This document shows positions 26,486 to 35,929 of a stretch of DNA of 64,000 bases, in pieces (positions within the stretch are counted from its first letter, which is position 1; the number at the start of each line of letters is the position of its first letter). The stretch is from CAYXVF01 sp964468125. GTDB lineage: Bacteria; Myxococcota; XYA12-FULL-58-9; CAYXVF01. The DNA is taken from the NCBI GenBank assembly GCA_964468125.1, contig CAYXVF010000004.1, positions 1-64,000 on the forward strand, given 5' to 3'. The position numbers and the translations under genes are program-made. The notes under the pieces are model-generated. The model ran no database searches and was not told where the DNA came from. It worked only from the letters and a program-made list of their open reading frames with translations.

Positions 26486-27313
26486 ATGACAACGTGGCTG
26501 ACGCTACTGGCGGTGTGCGTTTTGAGCGCACCTCCTGCGCACGAAGAACGACTCGAATTCATTGGGTTTTCGCACACCGAAGACGCCGCGGCCTGGCGCG
26601 TGCGCGTGGCCCGTCCCACCGACGAGGGCGGCTGGGACCGCTACACGGTGATCCGTGTGATCGATCTGCGAACGGGCGACGTGATCGGTCACATTCGTCA
26701 GGGAAAGGCCCGCCGCACCGACAGTCTCGGGCGCAAGGAGCGGTTGGCCCCCCCGGAACGGATCGAAGCGGAAAATCCGCTGTGGCAGGACGCCCTCCCC
26801 GCTCGAACTTGGAAGATCGCTCGCAAGAAGATCCGCTTCGACAAAGAGCCAGTGGCGGTCGAAGGGGGTGCGATTCGCTTCGTTCCGGACGACGACGCCT
26901 TCATGACCCTCGCCGTCAACGAGCACACGCTGCGCGTCGTGTCCGACCCCGGTAGCGCGATCGGTCTCGTGCCTCAGGCCCGCCTCTTCGACGGAACCGA
27001 CCTCGCCCTCGGGCACATTCGGGTCGCTGGCGAGGCGAACCGGGTCGTCGAAGCCAAGATCAAGATCTACCATTCACACAAGGGACACGCAGTGGCCTAC
27101 GAGGTCGAGCTTCATTCGAATACGCCAGGGCACGAACGGCACATGGAGTACGGCAAAGCCTTTCGTCTCCCACGCAGCCGCCTCGGCGTCACCAGTATCG
27201 GAACGTGGAATATGTTGAGCGGCAACTTCGACCAACAGGAAGAGATCTTTGGAGATCTCCACCCGGAGCTGCGCTCGATGTTCAAGTCCTACGTCGGTCG
27301 CTGGGACTACTGA
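26486..27313 (+). CDS. Exported DUF2259-like protein
   Basis: The 275-residue product starts with a signal peptide (hydrophobic core LTLLAVCVLSAPPA) and has a beta-rich mature part. The segment ERLEFIGFSHTEDAAAWRVR and the later WDRYTVIRVIDLRTGDVIG resemble DUF2259 secreted proteins, which have an N-terminal FLGFS-type strand. That family has no known function. The start at 26486 fits the signal peptide. It is divergent from the GGDEF gene with a 74-base gap that contains a palindrome (see findings), and its stop lies two bases from that of the minus-strand gene next to it. Confidence 0.6.
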   Translation: MTTWLTLLAVCVLSAPPAHEERLEFIGFSHTEDAAAWRVRVARPTDEGGWDRYTVIRVIDLRTGDVIGHIRQGKARRTDSLGRKERLAPPERIEAENPLWQDALPARTWKIARKKIRFDKEPVAVEGGAIRFVPDDDAFMTLAVNEHTLRVVSDPGSAIGLVPQARLFDGTDLALGHIRVAGEANRVVEAKIKIYHSHKGHAVAYEVELHSNTPGHERHMEYGKAFRLPRSRLGVTSIGTWNMLSGNFDQQEEIFGDLHPELRSMFKSYVGRWDY

Positions 27314-27315
27314 GC

Positions 27316-29307
27316 TCAGAGCTCGGGAGCCACGGCGATTCGGGCCGCGAGCAAAGGGTCGGGCGTACTGCGCCGAAACCAGCTGACGAGCTCCACATCG
27401 TTCACCTTCCCGTCGCCGGCGACGTCGCGATACTGGCGTCGAGCGTGCACGTCGTGCCGGAGGCGGACCGCGAGTGCCTCAAAGGCCGGCTCCCCCCCGA
27501 TCGCCTCGCGATAATGACTCGCCGGACGGCCCGCAAACCACGCCACTACGTCGCGCGAGTCCCCGTCCGGGGCATCGAGGGCTGCGCGAATGGCGCGTGC
27601 GGCGGCGTCAACGGCCTTCGGTTTTGCTTCATCTAGCAGGACGGCATGATCCACCTGGACTTCGGCCCCGACGAGCTCGAGCCCGAGTCGTCGAGCCGCA
27701 ACGGCGGAATGCGCGGCGAATGCGTCGCCGGAGCCCCGCGCCTCGTTCTCTTCTTTGTAAGGCTGGTGAGCGCGATCATAGACCGCGCGGATCAGCTCCC
27801 CGGTCGTGCCCGGCGCAGGCGGCATCGCACGAAACATGTTGAGCCACTTAGGAAGACCCACGGGGGTGAATTGGCCGGCGTCGTCGCTCGTGAGCTGCCA
27901 GCCTACCGGCTCTGGGAGCTTGCGAATCGCCGCCCGAAAACCCGCGGCGTCTCGCGCATACTGCGCGCGTTCGCGATGGGTGAGGGCTGGCCCATCCGGA
28001 CTGGTGCTCGCCGCGTTCAGTCGCGGTCTCCAGCGCGCGGCAAGGGCGATCGCCTCCCGGTAGAGGCTCTCGAGCTTCGGCGCGTTCGACTCGCGAATAT
28101 AGCCAGCGGCCGCGATCGCTTCGAAGTCCGGAATGGCGTCGATCTCCGAGAAACCAAAGGCGACGAATCCGGCCATGTGATGGCCGAGCTGCGACTCCGC
28201 CACGCGGCGTGCTCTCGCACGGCTGCCACCTGCTCGAAGCACGAGGGCGACGATGTCATCGAGGTGTCCGATGCCGTGCATCAGTGTCCCCGCCTGGAAA
28301 TCGCGCTGGTAGATGCTCGTGGGAAACGGCGCCTTTTCCATCGCCGACTTCCAAACCGTACGCGCGAGCTTTGCGCGTTCCCCGTCGAGCTTCCCGGCCT
28401 GCTGCGCCGCCTTGACGTCGGATTTGATTTCGTCGGCGGTGGGGCGCGTGCGCGACGAAATGGAACGTCGCAACACCCGACGAACCGCGCCGCTCTTCTT
28501 CACATCTTTCGGCCAGTGAGCGTCTAGGTCCCGAATGAGGGCGTGGGACCAGAGCTCCGCTCCGCTCGTCCCTAGCGCACGACCGCGCATCGTCTTCATC
28601 GGCACCAGAGCGAAATCCGCGAGCGCCTTCGAGCTGCGCCCCTTGCCGCGGACGTCCGTCGCGATCGTGTCGAGGAAGAGTTGATCGACCTCGTCTCGCT
28701 TGAGCGCCTTACCGGACTTCTCGTGGGCACTCTGCAAAACGCATTCGAACACGCTCACCATGTGCTCGACATTTGCCGCCCCGACGGGGTCGACCGAGCA
28801 GTGAGGTGCCTCGTAAAGCGCCGCGCCGGCGATCAGGACGCGCGGTGAAACCCCTTTCACGCTCTTCGCAACGATCCGTGCTGGAGCGAGGCGCGAGACG
28901 AAGCCTTCCTGGAATTGGTAGAGGAGCGCGCGAAGAGACGCGCCAGCCGGATCGAGAGTGGGGATCACTGCACTGCGCAAGGCCTCACGTTTGTTTTCAG
29001 GCACATAGCGGTCAATCAATGTCAGGAATCGCTGTTGTGTTTCGTCGAGCCGACCAAACGCTTGCGCTAGATCGTCGCGAAGCTTCGCGGATCGGCGGTC
29101 GAGAGTCGAATCCGAGCGTTCGAGCTCGAGATCGTCAGCGAGGTCGCGCAATCCCGAGCGCAGTGTGCGCAGCTCGTCGGCGGTCGAGTGGAGAGCGCGC
29201 AACGCCTCGAGCATGCGCTCGACCACCGTGCTCTTCGCCTCACCTGCCGCCTCTTCTACGGCGACGCGCAGAGCACGTGTGCGTGTTTCAGCGCCGGTTG
29301 CGATCAT
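27316..29307 (-). CDS. Large hypothetical protein with C-terminal EF-hand-like loop
   Basis: The 663-residue protein has no signal or membrane segment. It begins with a coiled coil (residues 15-95) and is otherwise alpha-helical with Arg-rich stretches. A single EF-hand-like loop is visible near the C terminus (DVAGDGKVNDVEL, about residues 632-644), so calcium binding is possible. I do not recognise a family. I chose ATG 29307, since the longer frames have no ribosome site, while AAGGGAC precedes this one. It is the last of a minus-strand group after the GHKL ATPase-transglutaminase genes, from which it is separated by 153 bases. Confidence 0.65.
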   Translation of the reverse strand: MIATGAETRTRALRVAVEEAAGEAKSTVVERMLEALRALHSTADELRTLRSGLRDLADDLELERSDSTLDRRSAKLRDDLAQAFGRLDETQQRFLTLIDRYVPENKREALRSAVIPTLDPAGASLRALLYQFQEGFVSRLAPARIVAKSVKGVSPRVLIAGAALYEAPHCSVDPVGAANVEHMVSVFECVLQSAHEKSGKALKRDEVDQLFLDTIATDVRGKGRSSKALADFALVPMKTMRGRALGTSGAELWSHALIRDLDAHWPKDVKKSGAVRRVLRRSISSRTRPTADEIKSDVKAAQQAGKLDGERAKLARTVWKSAMEKAPFPTSIYQRDFQAGTLMHGIGHLDDIVALVLRAGGSRARARRVAESQLGHHMAGFVAFGFSEIDAIPDFEAIAAAGYIRESNAPKLESLYREAIALAARWRPRLNAASTSPDGPALTHRERAQYARDAAGFRAAIRKLPEPVGWQLTSDDAGQFTPVGLPKWLNMFRAMPPAPGTTGELIRAVYDRAHQPYKEENEARGSGDAFAAHSAVAARRLGLELVGAEVQVDHAVLLDEAKPKAVDAAARAIRAALDAPDGDSRDVVAWFAGRPASHYREAIGGEPAFEALAVRLRHDVHARRQYRDVAGDGKVNDVELVSWFRRSTPDPLLAARIAVAPEL

Positions 29308-29460
29308 GATGTCCCTTGCTCTCCACGTGTCGATGAGTGTTCGGCCCTGCGAGCCCGTCTCGCTAGTATGACCCTGGAGTGAACGGCACGCAGCCCCCAA
29401 CGTTCGAATTATTGCGCGCGAGCGCGGGTCCAAAAAGAAACTCGCGAATTTTGATCCGGA

Positions 29461-30996
29461 TCACAGACTTCCGAGCCAGGCTCGCCGCCACTGGGAGCGG
29501 CGCGAGCCCCAGCCGTCACGTCCGGCAAAGAGCAGGTCGAGCGCCGGATAGATGGTACTCGGGTCCCTTTGGTGTGCGCGAAGCACACGCTGCACCACCG
29601 GATGAGAGCGAGGGAGCTGGAGACGCGGCTCGCGACCCGGCAAGGGACGCAGTGGCAGAGGCCCCCGAGGTACGAATTGGACGCGCGCGGCTCGACTCGC
29701 GCGGGGCTCGAGTTGTGGGATCCGGTAGGCGCCGCTTTCCAACAGCTCCTGCAAGCGACGCCGAAAGGCGTTCTCTTCGGGCGTGAGAAGGTCGCTGGCG
29801 ATGCGGCGGCCGCGGATCAGTCGCGCCCAAAGGCCGCGGATGCGCTCACTGCCATCGGTCCAATGCTCCCGCGCGACGCGTTTCAGTCGCTCGAAGGTGT
29901 TCCCTTCACCGAAAGGTACGTGTCCCACGATGGGCACGCCGAGGATCTCCGTGACCAGGCGCCGGCCGGCAGCATCGAGTCGCAGAGCATGAGGCGATAC
30001 GCCCGCACGCGACTCGAGTCCCGCGACTTCGATCGGCGCTCGTCGCGCCCGCTCACGCAGGTCCTGCACCGTCAGTGAGGAGGCGCCCGCGGTAGGAAAA
30101 ACCCGCGCTTGTCCGAGGATCGCCACATCGTGCCGTTCGATTGCGCGTGCGAACAAGAGCCGGCGAGCCAGCGTGCGCTCGTGTTCGGGCAGCCCGTCGA
30201 AGACGCGAGACAAGCGCGCCATCGTGCCCTCACGAAAGTCCCGGACACGCAGGATCGCCTCCTCCTGGCAGCTCGGATCCCTCGAATGGATTACCGCGTC
30301 GTGAGCGACGCCCCCGGCGGGCTGGCTGTAGCGCTCCGCTCGAAGCACTTCGCAATCGATCCAGCGAATGCACGAGTAGTCCTCGTCGACCAAGAGCCGG
30401 ACCCTGCCCTCGAAACGGGAATCGTGCAGGTCGCCCTCGAGCGCCCCCCCGGTGTGAGCCGGCGCCTCGTCCACCCGCTCCCCGTCGAGGGTCACCGGAC
30501 GCCGCGAGTAGCGAAGATGCTCGGTGAGCAGCTCGAGCTCCCCCCGGCCCTTCGTGCGGAGCTGCAGCCGCGCCACGCAGCAGCAGCCGCTGTCGCGCTT
30601 TTCGGAGCGGAGCACCCGGGTTCGCGGCCCCACTTCGAGCCGCCACCGGTTGGGTCCGTCGTCGAATTCCATTTGAAATCCGAGGTCGGTGCCAAGGGCC
30701 AGCCAGATGAGCCCCCCACGCTCTTCGAGGGACAGCAGCGCGGAGTAGCGCTGCGCCGGCGAGCGGTCCGGTGACAGGGTGAGAACGAGCAGCTCTATCA
30801 GCTCCGCGGAGACTTGAGCGCCAGGCGCTGCGATCACGAGCTCTCGAGCGCTCCGGCGGATCTCGAGGGACTCCGCCCCTGCCCCCATTAGAGCTCGCGA
30901 AAGCTCGATCGGTTTCATCGCCGCACGGGAAAGCTGTGATTCCGTAAGCTTTCGGATCGCCGCTTCGACATCGACGCTCAGGAGCCCGTCCTTCAT
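29461..30996 (-). CDS. Hypothetical partner of the GHKL-transglutaminase protein
   Basis: The 511-residue product has no membrane segment. Residues 25-100 (MKPIELSRALMGAGAESLEI and onward) vaguely match the start of a GHKL ATPase fold as in MutL or HSP90. The Asn, Asp and Gly motifs required for ATP binding are not intact, so if related it is degenerate. The rest, including a Cys-rich bit CCCVARLQL and many Arg-rich helices, has no family I know. Its ATG overlaps the stop of the upstream GHKL-transglutaminase gene by 4 bases (ATGA), so the two are translated together and probably act together. Confidence 0.55.
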   Translation of the reverse strand: MKDGLLSVDVEAAIRKLTESQLSRAAMKPIELSRALMGAGAESLEIRRSARELVIAAPGAQVSAELIELLVLTLSPDRSPAQRYSALLSLEERGGLIWLALGTDLGFQMEFDDGPNRWRLEVGPRTRVLRSEKRDSGCCCVARLQLRTKGRGELELLTEHLRYSRRPVTLDGERVDEAPAHTGGALEGDLHDSRFEGRVRLLVDEDYSCIRWIDCEVLRAERYSQPAGGVAHDAVIHSRDPSCQEEAILRVRDFREGTMARLSRVFDGLPEHERTLARRLLFARAIERHDVAILGQARVFPTAGASSLTVQDLRERARRAPIEVAGLESRAGVSPHALRLDAAGRRLVTEILGVPIVGHVPFGEGNTFERLKRVAREHWTDGSERIRGLWARLIRGRRIASDLLTPEENAFRRRLQELLESGAYRIPQLEPRASRAARVQFVPRGPLPLRPLPGREPRLQLPRSHPVVQRVLRAHQRDPSTIYPALDLLFAGRDGWGSRRSQWRRAWLGSL

Positions 30997-33900
30997 GCGG
31001 CCTCCTCGAACACGGCCGCAGCAGCAGCCTCCCGAAGTCGGGCAGCGTTTCTCTCACACGCCACCGACTGGCTGATGAGCCAGTCGACCCAGGCAAAGAG
31101 GGCCCGGTCCGGATTGTGTTCGAGCAAAGCGATCCGCGCGCGCACGTCCGGATGGTTCGGATTGATGACGATTGAACGAGAAGGGATTTGAATCGCATTC
31201 CCGAGGCGAAAGGGCGTCAGATCGAACTCGGTGAGCGCGCGGTCACCGAGGGCCGCCGACCAGGCGCAGCTGATGCCCGCATGTCTTTCGAGGAAGGGAT
31301 TGAGCACGCGCGCGAGCGCGTTCGGGAGTGGGTGCACGTTGAGCGCTTCAATGCTCCCGAGGTCGACAACATCGAAGCTCTGCCGCACCAACGCCCCAAA
31401 GTATGTGTCGTCGAGATCGAGAACCGGATGGCCACGTTGCGCGGCGGACCTCGACAGAAGGGAACGTCGGTTACCCGCCCAGAGCCGTCCACGCCGACTT
31501 CTCTCGAGCGCATCGACGAGAGACAGTGGTGGGCCACTCAGAGTCGGGAGGACGCGTCGATGTCCCAGAGCTGAGATCCCCTTCCACCCGGCACTCCCGC
31601 GCATGAGCTCGCGTACCATGCCAGCTACGGCCGCCCGTTGCTCCGCTCCCTCGCCTCGGCGCTCGAGCGACTCATCGACCCGGCCTCGGCGCCAGAGCCA
31701 TCCCAACAGAAGCAGCGCCAACGCGGGGAGGATCACGAGCGCGGAGAGCCAAAGGGGTGGCTCTCCCCGGGCCCCATCGACAGGCTCCTCATCGGTCGCG
31801 GCCCCAAAGGACGCGCGGTCCGCCGGCGGCGAGCTTGGCTCGGTCGACGCCTCGAGCCTGCCCGGCGTCGTGAACGAACCGGTCCCGGCGGCTGGGTCCA
31901 CTTCCGCCCCTGGCCGCACCTCGAAGCTTTCCGTAGCGGGCCCAGGGCCCGGCCCGACGTCGATCGCCAGCCTCTCGACATCGACAGGGTCGCCTGCCAC
32001 CAGGTCCTCCGCCGAGAGATCGTCTGCTGCGGAAATGCTCTCTGGCGCGGGACCGCTGACCGCCAGACGCGACGGTGGGGAGCCGACGGGCCGACCCGTG
32101 GCATCCGCGACGCGCCAATGCCCGTCCTCGTAGTATTCGGTCCAGGCATGAAGGCCGCTGCGGGCTCGGCCTCCGATCGACACCATCCCCACCGCGAGGC
32201 GAGCGGGGATCTCCAGCCGACGCAGCAGCAGCACGTTCAGGCCGTTCTTGACGTCGCAGTCTCCCGCCTCTGTGCTGATCACCCGTTCGGTCCAGAGGCC
32301 CGGGTGGCTCTCGAAACGAGCGGCGGTCTCAGCGCTCACGTCGTAGGCGATGCCGCGCCGAACCTCGCGGGTGACCGTCTTCACGGCCTGTCTTGGCCGC
32401 TGTCGCCGAGCGCGGTTGACGACCCGAAGCCACTTTCGCGAAAGCGGCGCGCGCGCGGGCAACGTGGACGCCTGCGGCGCGAGATCGCCGGTTTCGCCGA
32501 TGCGGTAGCGCAGGACATTCATTCCCCGAGCCCGGAGGTAGACACTCGCCTCTCCGACTTCGTCGAGCCACACCCGCACGACCGGCTCGCCATTCCAGGT
32601 GACGCTTTCGGGATCCACGCGATAGCCGGTGGGAACCGGGAGCACGAGCGGTCCAAGAACCGCGCCGACCGCCATTTCGACGTTGAGGCAGTCGCTCCCG
32701 CAGCTGAAATCGGGATGTACGACTCGCGACCGGAACCCGCTTTGTTGCCAACCATTGGCTGGGTCGTAGTCGTCGAGGGAGAGCGCACGAAAATAGAGGA
32801 TTTCTTCGCTATCAACGGTCAAGGACCAGTCGCTGCCGCCGCGGCTCGGGACGTCGATCGTAGCACCACGGTAGCCAGTGATCGGACGGTAAGGCTGCCC
32901 GAGACTTGGCGCCTTAGCTCGCTCGATAGGGGCTTCACGGGGGGTCACCGGCTCGAGTGCGGGCGACGGTCGGTTCAGCATCACCAGCGCCACCAGCGAT
33001 GCGACGAGCACGAGCGCCCAGCCAGCGAGCACCGCGCTCATGGCCGGTCCACCGAGGGCCCGCACGGCGGCGCGTCCCCGGTCCATGAAGCGCTCGAGCA
33101 GGCTTCGCGGCGCAACACCTTCGATCGCGTGCTCCACCAGCCGGTCGACCCGTGCCCGGGCGAGCCGCAGGAGGCGCCGTAAAGCGCGGCTGTCCACCGG
33201 CTGGTCGCGCGAGAGCACGACCTCGAGGGCGTCGCTGTTTAGGATCACCACCGGAGCGAGTCCCTCGCCCGGCGATGCGGGCCTGCGGCTCGTTGCGTTC
33301 GGCTCGAGCTCCTCGAGGACCGAGACCGTGCTGACCCACAGACCGCGCGCGTAGAGCTCCACCCGCGGCTCGGTCCCGAGCCCAACAACCCCCTCCGCCT
33401 CCCGCGACTGGAACGACAAGGTCACCGGTCCATCCAGTGTCATCGCCTCATTGATGGAGCGGCCGTTGTAGAAGACCGGGAGCGGGCGTCGGCGCCGACC
33501 GGCGCAGCGCAGGTAGCGACAGTAGTGGGAGAGCCGCTCGCCGATGCGCGCCTGGAGATCTCCGTCGTCGGGGCGACGCGGGCGGCACAAAACGATGTGT
33601 GTTCCAGGCTCATCGGAGACAGGCTCGACCGGGTCGATCCGCGAGAGGTCACCGGCGCATTCCACGGCCCAGCGCGTCTCCGAGCCGCTCTCGATCCGAA
33701 AACGCGTGGGCTCGAATCGGAGAATCGACCAGAAGCCGACCCCGAAGCGCCCGGCAGATTCGCTGGTGCCCTCCTTGCTGGACGCGTAGAGGCGGAAGAG
33801 GAAGCGCCGGGCGTCCTCGAAGCTCATTCCGGAGCCGTCATCGCGAAAGGAGAGCGTCAGGCCGTCAGCGCTCTCCCCCACCTGGACTTCGATCCGGCTC

Positions 33901-34010
33901 GCGCCCGCGTCACGGGAGTTTTGCGCCAACTCCCGCAAAAAAACGAACGGATCATCACCGTAGCGTTCGCCCTCGTGCAGGGCTCGAGACCTGAAGCGCT
34001 GCGCGTCCAT
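30993..34010 (-). CDS. GHKL (HSP90-type) ATPase fused to transglutaminase
   Basis: The 1,005-residue protein begins with a GHKL ATPase domain. The Asn motif is FLRELAQNSRDAGA (about 24-37), the Asp/Gly motif is FRDDGSGM (about 55-62), and the glycine-rich lid is AGRFGVGF (about 86-93). A membrane helix follows near residues 325-348, and then a beta-rich region. A transglutaminase/protease-like fold comes next, with a full triad: Cys in GDCDVKNG (about 583), His in GLHAWTEYY (about 621) and Asp in WRVADAT (about 635). A Pro/Glu-rich stretch, a second helix (about 785-805) and an unknown 200-residue cytoplasmic end complete it. Two membrane helices would put the transglutaminase part in the periplasm and the ATPase in the cytoplasm. 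The gene partly overlaps its partner. Confidence 0.75.
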   Translation of the reverse strand: MDAQRFRSRALHEGERYGDDPFVFLRELAQNSRDAGASRIEVQVGESADGLTLSFRDDGSGMSFEDARRFLFRLYASSKEGTSESAGRFGVGFWSILRFEPTRFRIESGSETRWAVECAGDLSRIDPVEPVSDEPGTHIVLCRPRRPDDGDLQARIGERLSHYCRYLRCAGRRRRPLPVFYNGRSINEAMTLDGPVTLSFQSREAEGVVGLGTEPRVELYARGLWVSTVSVLEELEPNATSRRPASPGEGLAPVVILNSDALEVVLSRDQPVDSRALRRLLRLARARVDRLVEHAIEGVAPRSLLERFMDRGRAAVRALGGPAMSAVLAGWALVLVASLVALVMLNRPSPALEPVTPREAPIERAKAPSLGQPYRPITGYRGATIDVPSRGGSDWSLTVDSEEILYFRALSLDDYDPANGWQQSGFRSRVVHPDFSCGSDCLNVEMAVGAVLGPLVLPVPTGYRVDPESVTWNGEPVVRVWLDEVGEASVYLRARGMNVLRYRIGETGDLAPQASTLPARAPLSRKWLRVVNRARRQRPRQAVKTVTREVRRGIAYDVSAETAARFESHPGLWTERVISTEAGDCDVKNGLNVLLLRRLEIPARLAVGMVSIGGRARSGLHAWTEYYEDGHWRVADATGRPVGSPPSRLAVSGPAPESISAADDLSAEDLVAGDPVDVERLAIDVGPGPGPATESFEVRPGAEVDPAAGTGSFTTPGRLEASTEPSSPPADRASFGAATDEEPVDGARGEPPLWLSALVILPALALLLLGWLWRRGRVDESLERRGEGAEQRAAVAGMVRELMRGSAGWKGISALGHRRVLPTLSGPPLSLVDALERSRRGRLWAGNRRSLLSRSAAQRGHPVLDLDDTYFGALVRQSFDVVDLGSIEALNVHPLPNALARVLNPFLERHAGISCAWSAALGDRALTEFDLTPFRLGNAIQIPSRSIVINPNHPDVRARIALLEHNPDRALFAWVDWLISQSVACERNAARLREAAAAAVFEEAA

Positions 34011-34093
34011 GGAACGAGAGCGGGGAGCGGCAGTAGCGACCGCGGTCCCCTTCTCGGGAGCTTGCCATAGGCTGCAGGCGCTTGGCGACCCGT

Positions 34094-34849
34094 TCAGCTC
34101 GTGGGGGTCCAGCTGTTGTGCTGCTCACCGTAGCGGAAGAGCAGGCCGCGATAGCGGTCGAGCACCTTTCCGGCGTAGAAGTCGTAAATCTCGTGGGGCA
34201 GCCGGCCCTGCGTCGCAAGAATGTAGCGCGTGGCTGCGGGACCCCGATTGTAGGCGGTCAAGGACTGATCCAGACGCCCAAAGCGCTCGTAGAGAAAGCC
34301 GAAATAGCGGATCCCCAGGGTCACATTCGTCTCCGGGTCGAAGCTGTGACCGTCGGGCCAGGCCAAACCTTCGCGGTCGGCCATCCAAGCGGCGGTGGGG
34401 GGCATCAGCTGCATCAACCCTTCGGCGCCGACCGGCGAGATCGCCAGGTGGTCGAAGTAGCTCTCGACGTAGATGAGCGCCACGAAGAGCAACGGGTCAA
34501 AGCCGGCCTCGTCCGCTTCACGGGTGATCGCCTGGGCCGTGCGCATGATGTCGTGCTGCGGGAGCGTGCGAACGCAGCGCAGCAGCTCCCGAGCCACCGC
34601 ATCCTCCCGGGTGCGGACGACGACCGGCGGAGGCAGTACGACTTTGATGTCCTCGAGAAAATACTGCGGGTCTCGCGGCGTGGTCAGAACAGCGACCGGG
34701 CTACGGCGCGCGCCAAAGGCTTCGCGGGTCACGGTCTCCGCAATCGCCCGAGCGCCGGGGGTCGCGGCGATGGCCAGCAAAATGGGCAACCAGGCGAACG
34801 CTCCAATGCGCCGCGCGGCTCCCTTCCATGTCTGCTTCCATCGTTTCAC
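34094..34849 (-). CDS. Lytic transglycosylase (SLT domain)
   Basis: The 251-residue product has a basic, hydrophobic signal at its N terminus (residues 1-35) and an SLT lysozyme-like domain over about residues 100-240. The catalytic Glu lies in YVESYF, with the surrounding motifs GLMQLMPPTA and LTAYNRGP all in place. It should cleave peptidoglycan in the periplasm. It lies 83 bases upstream of the GHKL-transglutaminase gene on the same strand and could be in the same transcript. That would link both genes to the cell wall, which is an inference. Confidence 0.9.
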   Translation of the reverse strand: MKRWKQTWKGAARRIGAFAWLPILLAIAATPGARAIAETVTREAFGARRSPVAVLTTPRDPQYFLEDIKVVLPPPVVVRTREDAVARELLRCVRTLPQHDIMRTAQAITREADEAGFDPLLFVALIYVESYFDHLAISPVGAEGLMQLMPPTAAWMADREGLAWPDGHSFDPETNVTLGIRYFGFLYERFGRLDQSLTAYNRGPAATRYILATQGRLPHEIYDFYAGKVLDRYRGLLFRYGEQHNSWTPTS

Positions 34850-35091
34850 GAACCTGCCTCACTAGCCCGAGAGTCTGACGCGTTTCATCGGCGCTGCTCC
34901 CGGTCCGGTTGCGGGAATCAGTCTAGACAACCGGTGCAACCGTTACTCGCCCGGGAGGAGCGGTCGTGCTCTCTGACGACACACCGCCGCTCCCCTTCAG
35001 GCGGCGCGCTTCTAACCGCGACCGTTTCTTTTGGGAACCTCAAAAGCGCCGCGTAATGCAGGGTTTTACGCGAGCAGATTCCTCAATGAAT

Positions 35092-35415
35092 TCATACCTT
35101 TTCGTTACGCCGTGCCGCTTCCAGAAGCGCGACGCGACGTTCTAAATCGCGGATTTGGCCCGCGAGGCCGCCGATGTCGCGGGTTTGCGCCACCTGCAGG
35201 GATGCGAGAAAGGACGTGACCGAGTCCTCGAAACGCCGCTCGAGCCCGACGCGCATGTCCTGCAGCTGCGCGGCGTTCTCGCTCACCCACGCCGGAGCCT
35301 TCGGCAGACGGGCGAGGAGCGCATCGAAACGCACTTTGCTCTTGCCATTATCCTCGGTCGCTTCCGAGCTCTCGCCTTCGACCTGCGCTTCACGTTCCAC
35401 TTCAACACTCGACAT
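35092..35415 (-). CDS. Small coiled-coil protein
   Basis: The 107-residue protein starts at ATG 35415, after a GAGGAGGAC ribosome site. Residues 1-30 are Glu/Ser-rich. The rest is predicted helical, with a C-terminal coiled coil (GLAGQIRDLERRVALLEAARR). There is no signal. Its overall form (short, helical, with a central amphipathic stretch followed by a coiled coil) recalls phasins or polyester-granule proteins, but I cannot confirm a family. Nothing in the neighbourhood supports that role. Confidence 0.6.
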   Translation of the reverse strand: MSSVEVEREAQVEGESSEATEDNGKSKVRFDALLARLPKAPAWVSENAAQLQDMRVGLERRFEDSVTSFLASLQVAQTRDIGGLAGQIRDLERRVALLEAARRNEKV

Positions 35416-35659
35416 GGAGTCCTCCTCACGGGCGCGACGGGGAATCCGCATAACGCCCTGCGTCACCACTGATGTCGACACATTGCGTCATTTCGTCAAG
35501 GTGCTTTTTGGCGCACTTGATCCATGCCGTTTTCGTAAGCACGCTCTTCGTGGCACGATCGAATCCAAAGCGACGAGCGCGCGCGAAACGGTTGAAGATG
35601 AATCAGCGGCGTGCCGCGATGTTCTGCGGAGCGCACAAAAGCCCCCTCGGGAGAAAAAA

Positions 35660-35845
35660 ATGAGCGAAGCGACGGCATTTCAAACCCATCACAAGTCCTC
35701 GCCGCGGATCGAAGCCGAGTGGCGCGAAGCACACGCTCTGCTGAACATTTTGAAGGTGCCCGGTAGCAATGACCCACTGCCCGATCGCCTGCGCGCGCTC
35801 CTTCTCGCCCGAACGCCGGTGCTCTCCGATCCGGAGCGCGGTTGA
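35660..35845 (+). CDS. Small hypothetical protein
   Basis: A 61-residue frame reads MSEATAFQTHHKSSPRIEAE and onward, helical and neutral. The ribosome site is weak (GGGAGAAA). There is no family match. It is included because it is in-frame and on the same strand as the two following genes and has a plausible start. It could be a chance frame. Confidence 0.35.
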   Translation: MSEATAFQTHHKSSPRIEAEWREAHALLNILKVPGSNDPLPDRLRALLLARTPVLSDPERG

Positions 35846-35929
35846 GGCCTGGCCGTAGCGACAGCTGCCTTGTCCGCCCGATTCTCTTCTGACATGTAAC
35901 GGCGCCTACGACGGAAAGGACCCGGAGAA

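Noticed and set aside
31638..33182. A long plus-strand frame opposite the GHKL-transglutaminase gene
   Set aside because: No domain match. The minus strand carries two recognisable domains with full catalytic motifs.
34957..34993. Hairpin GGAGCGG/CCGCTCC as a terminator or small RNA
   Set aside because: The loop is long and no T-run follows directly. Too weak to list.
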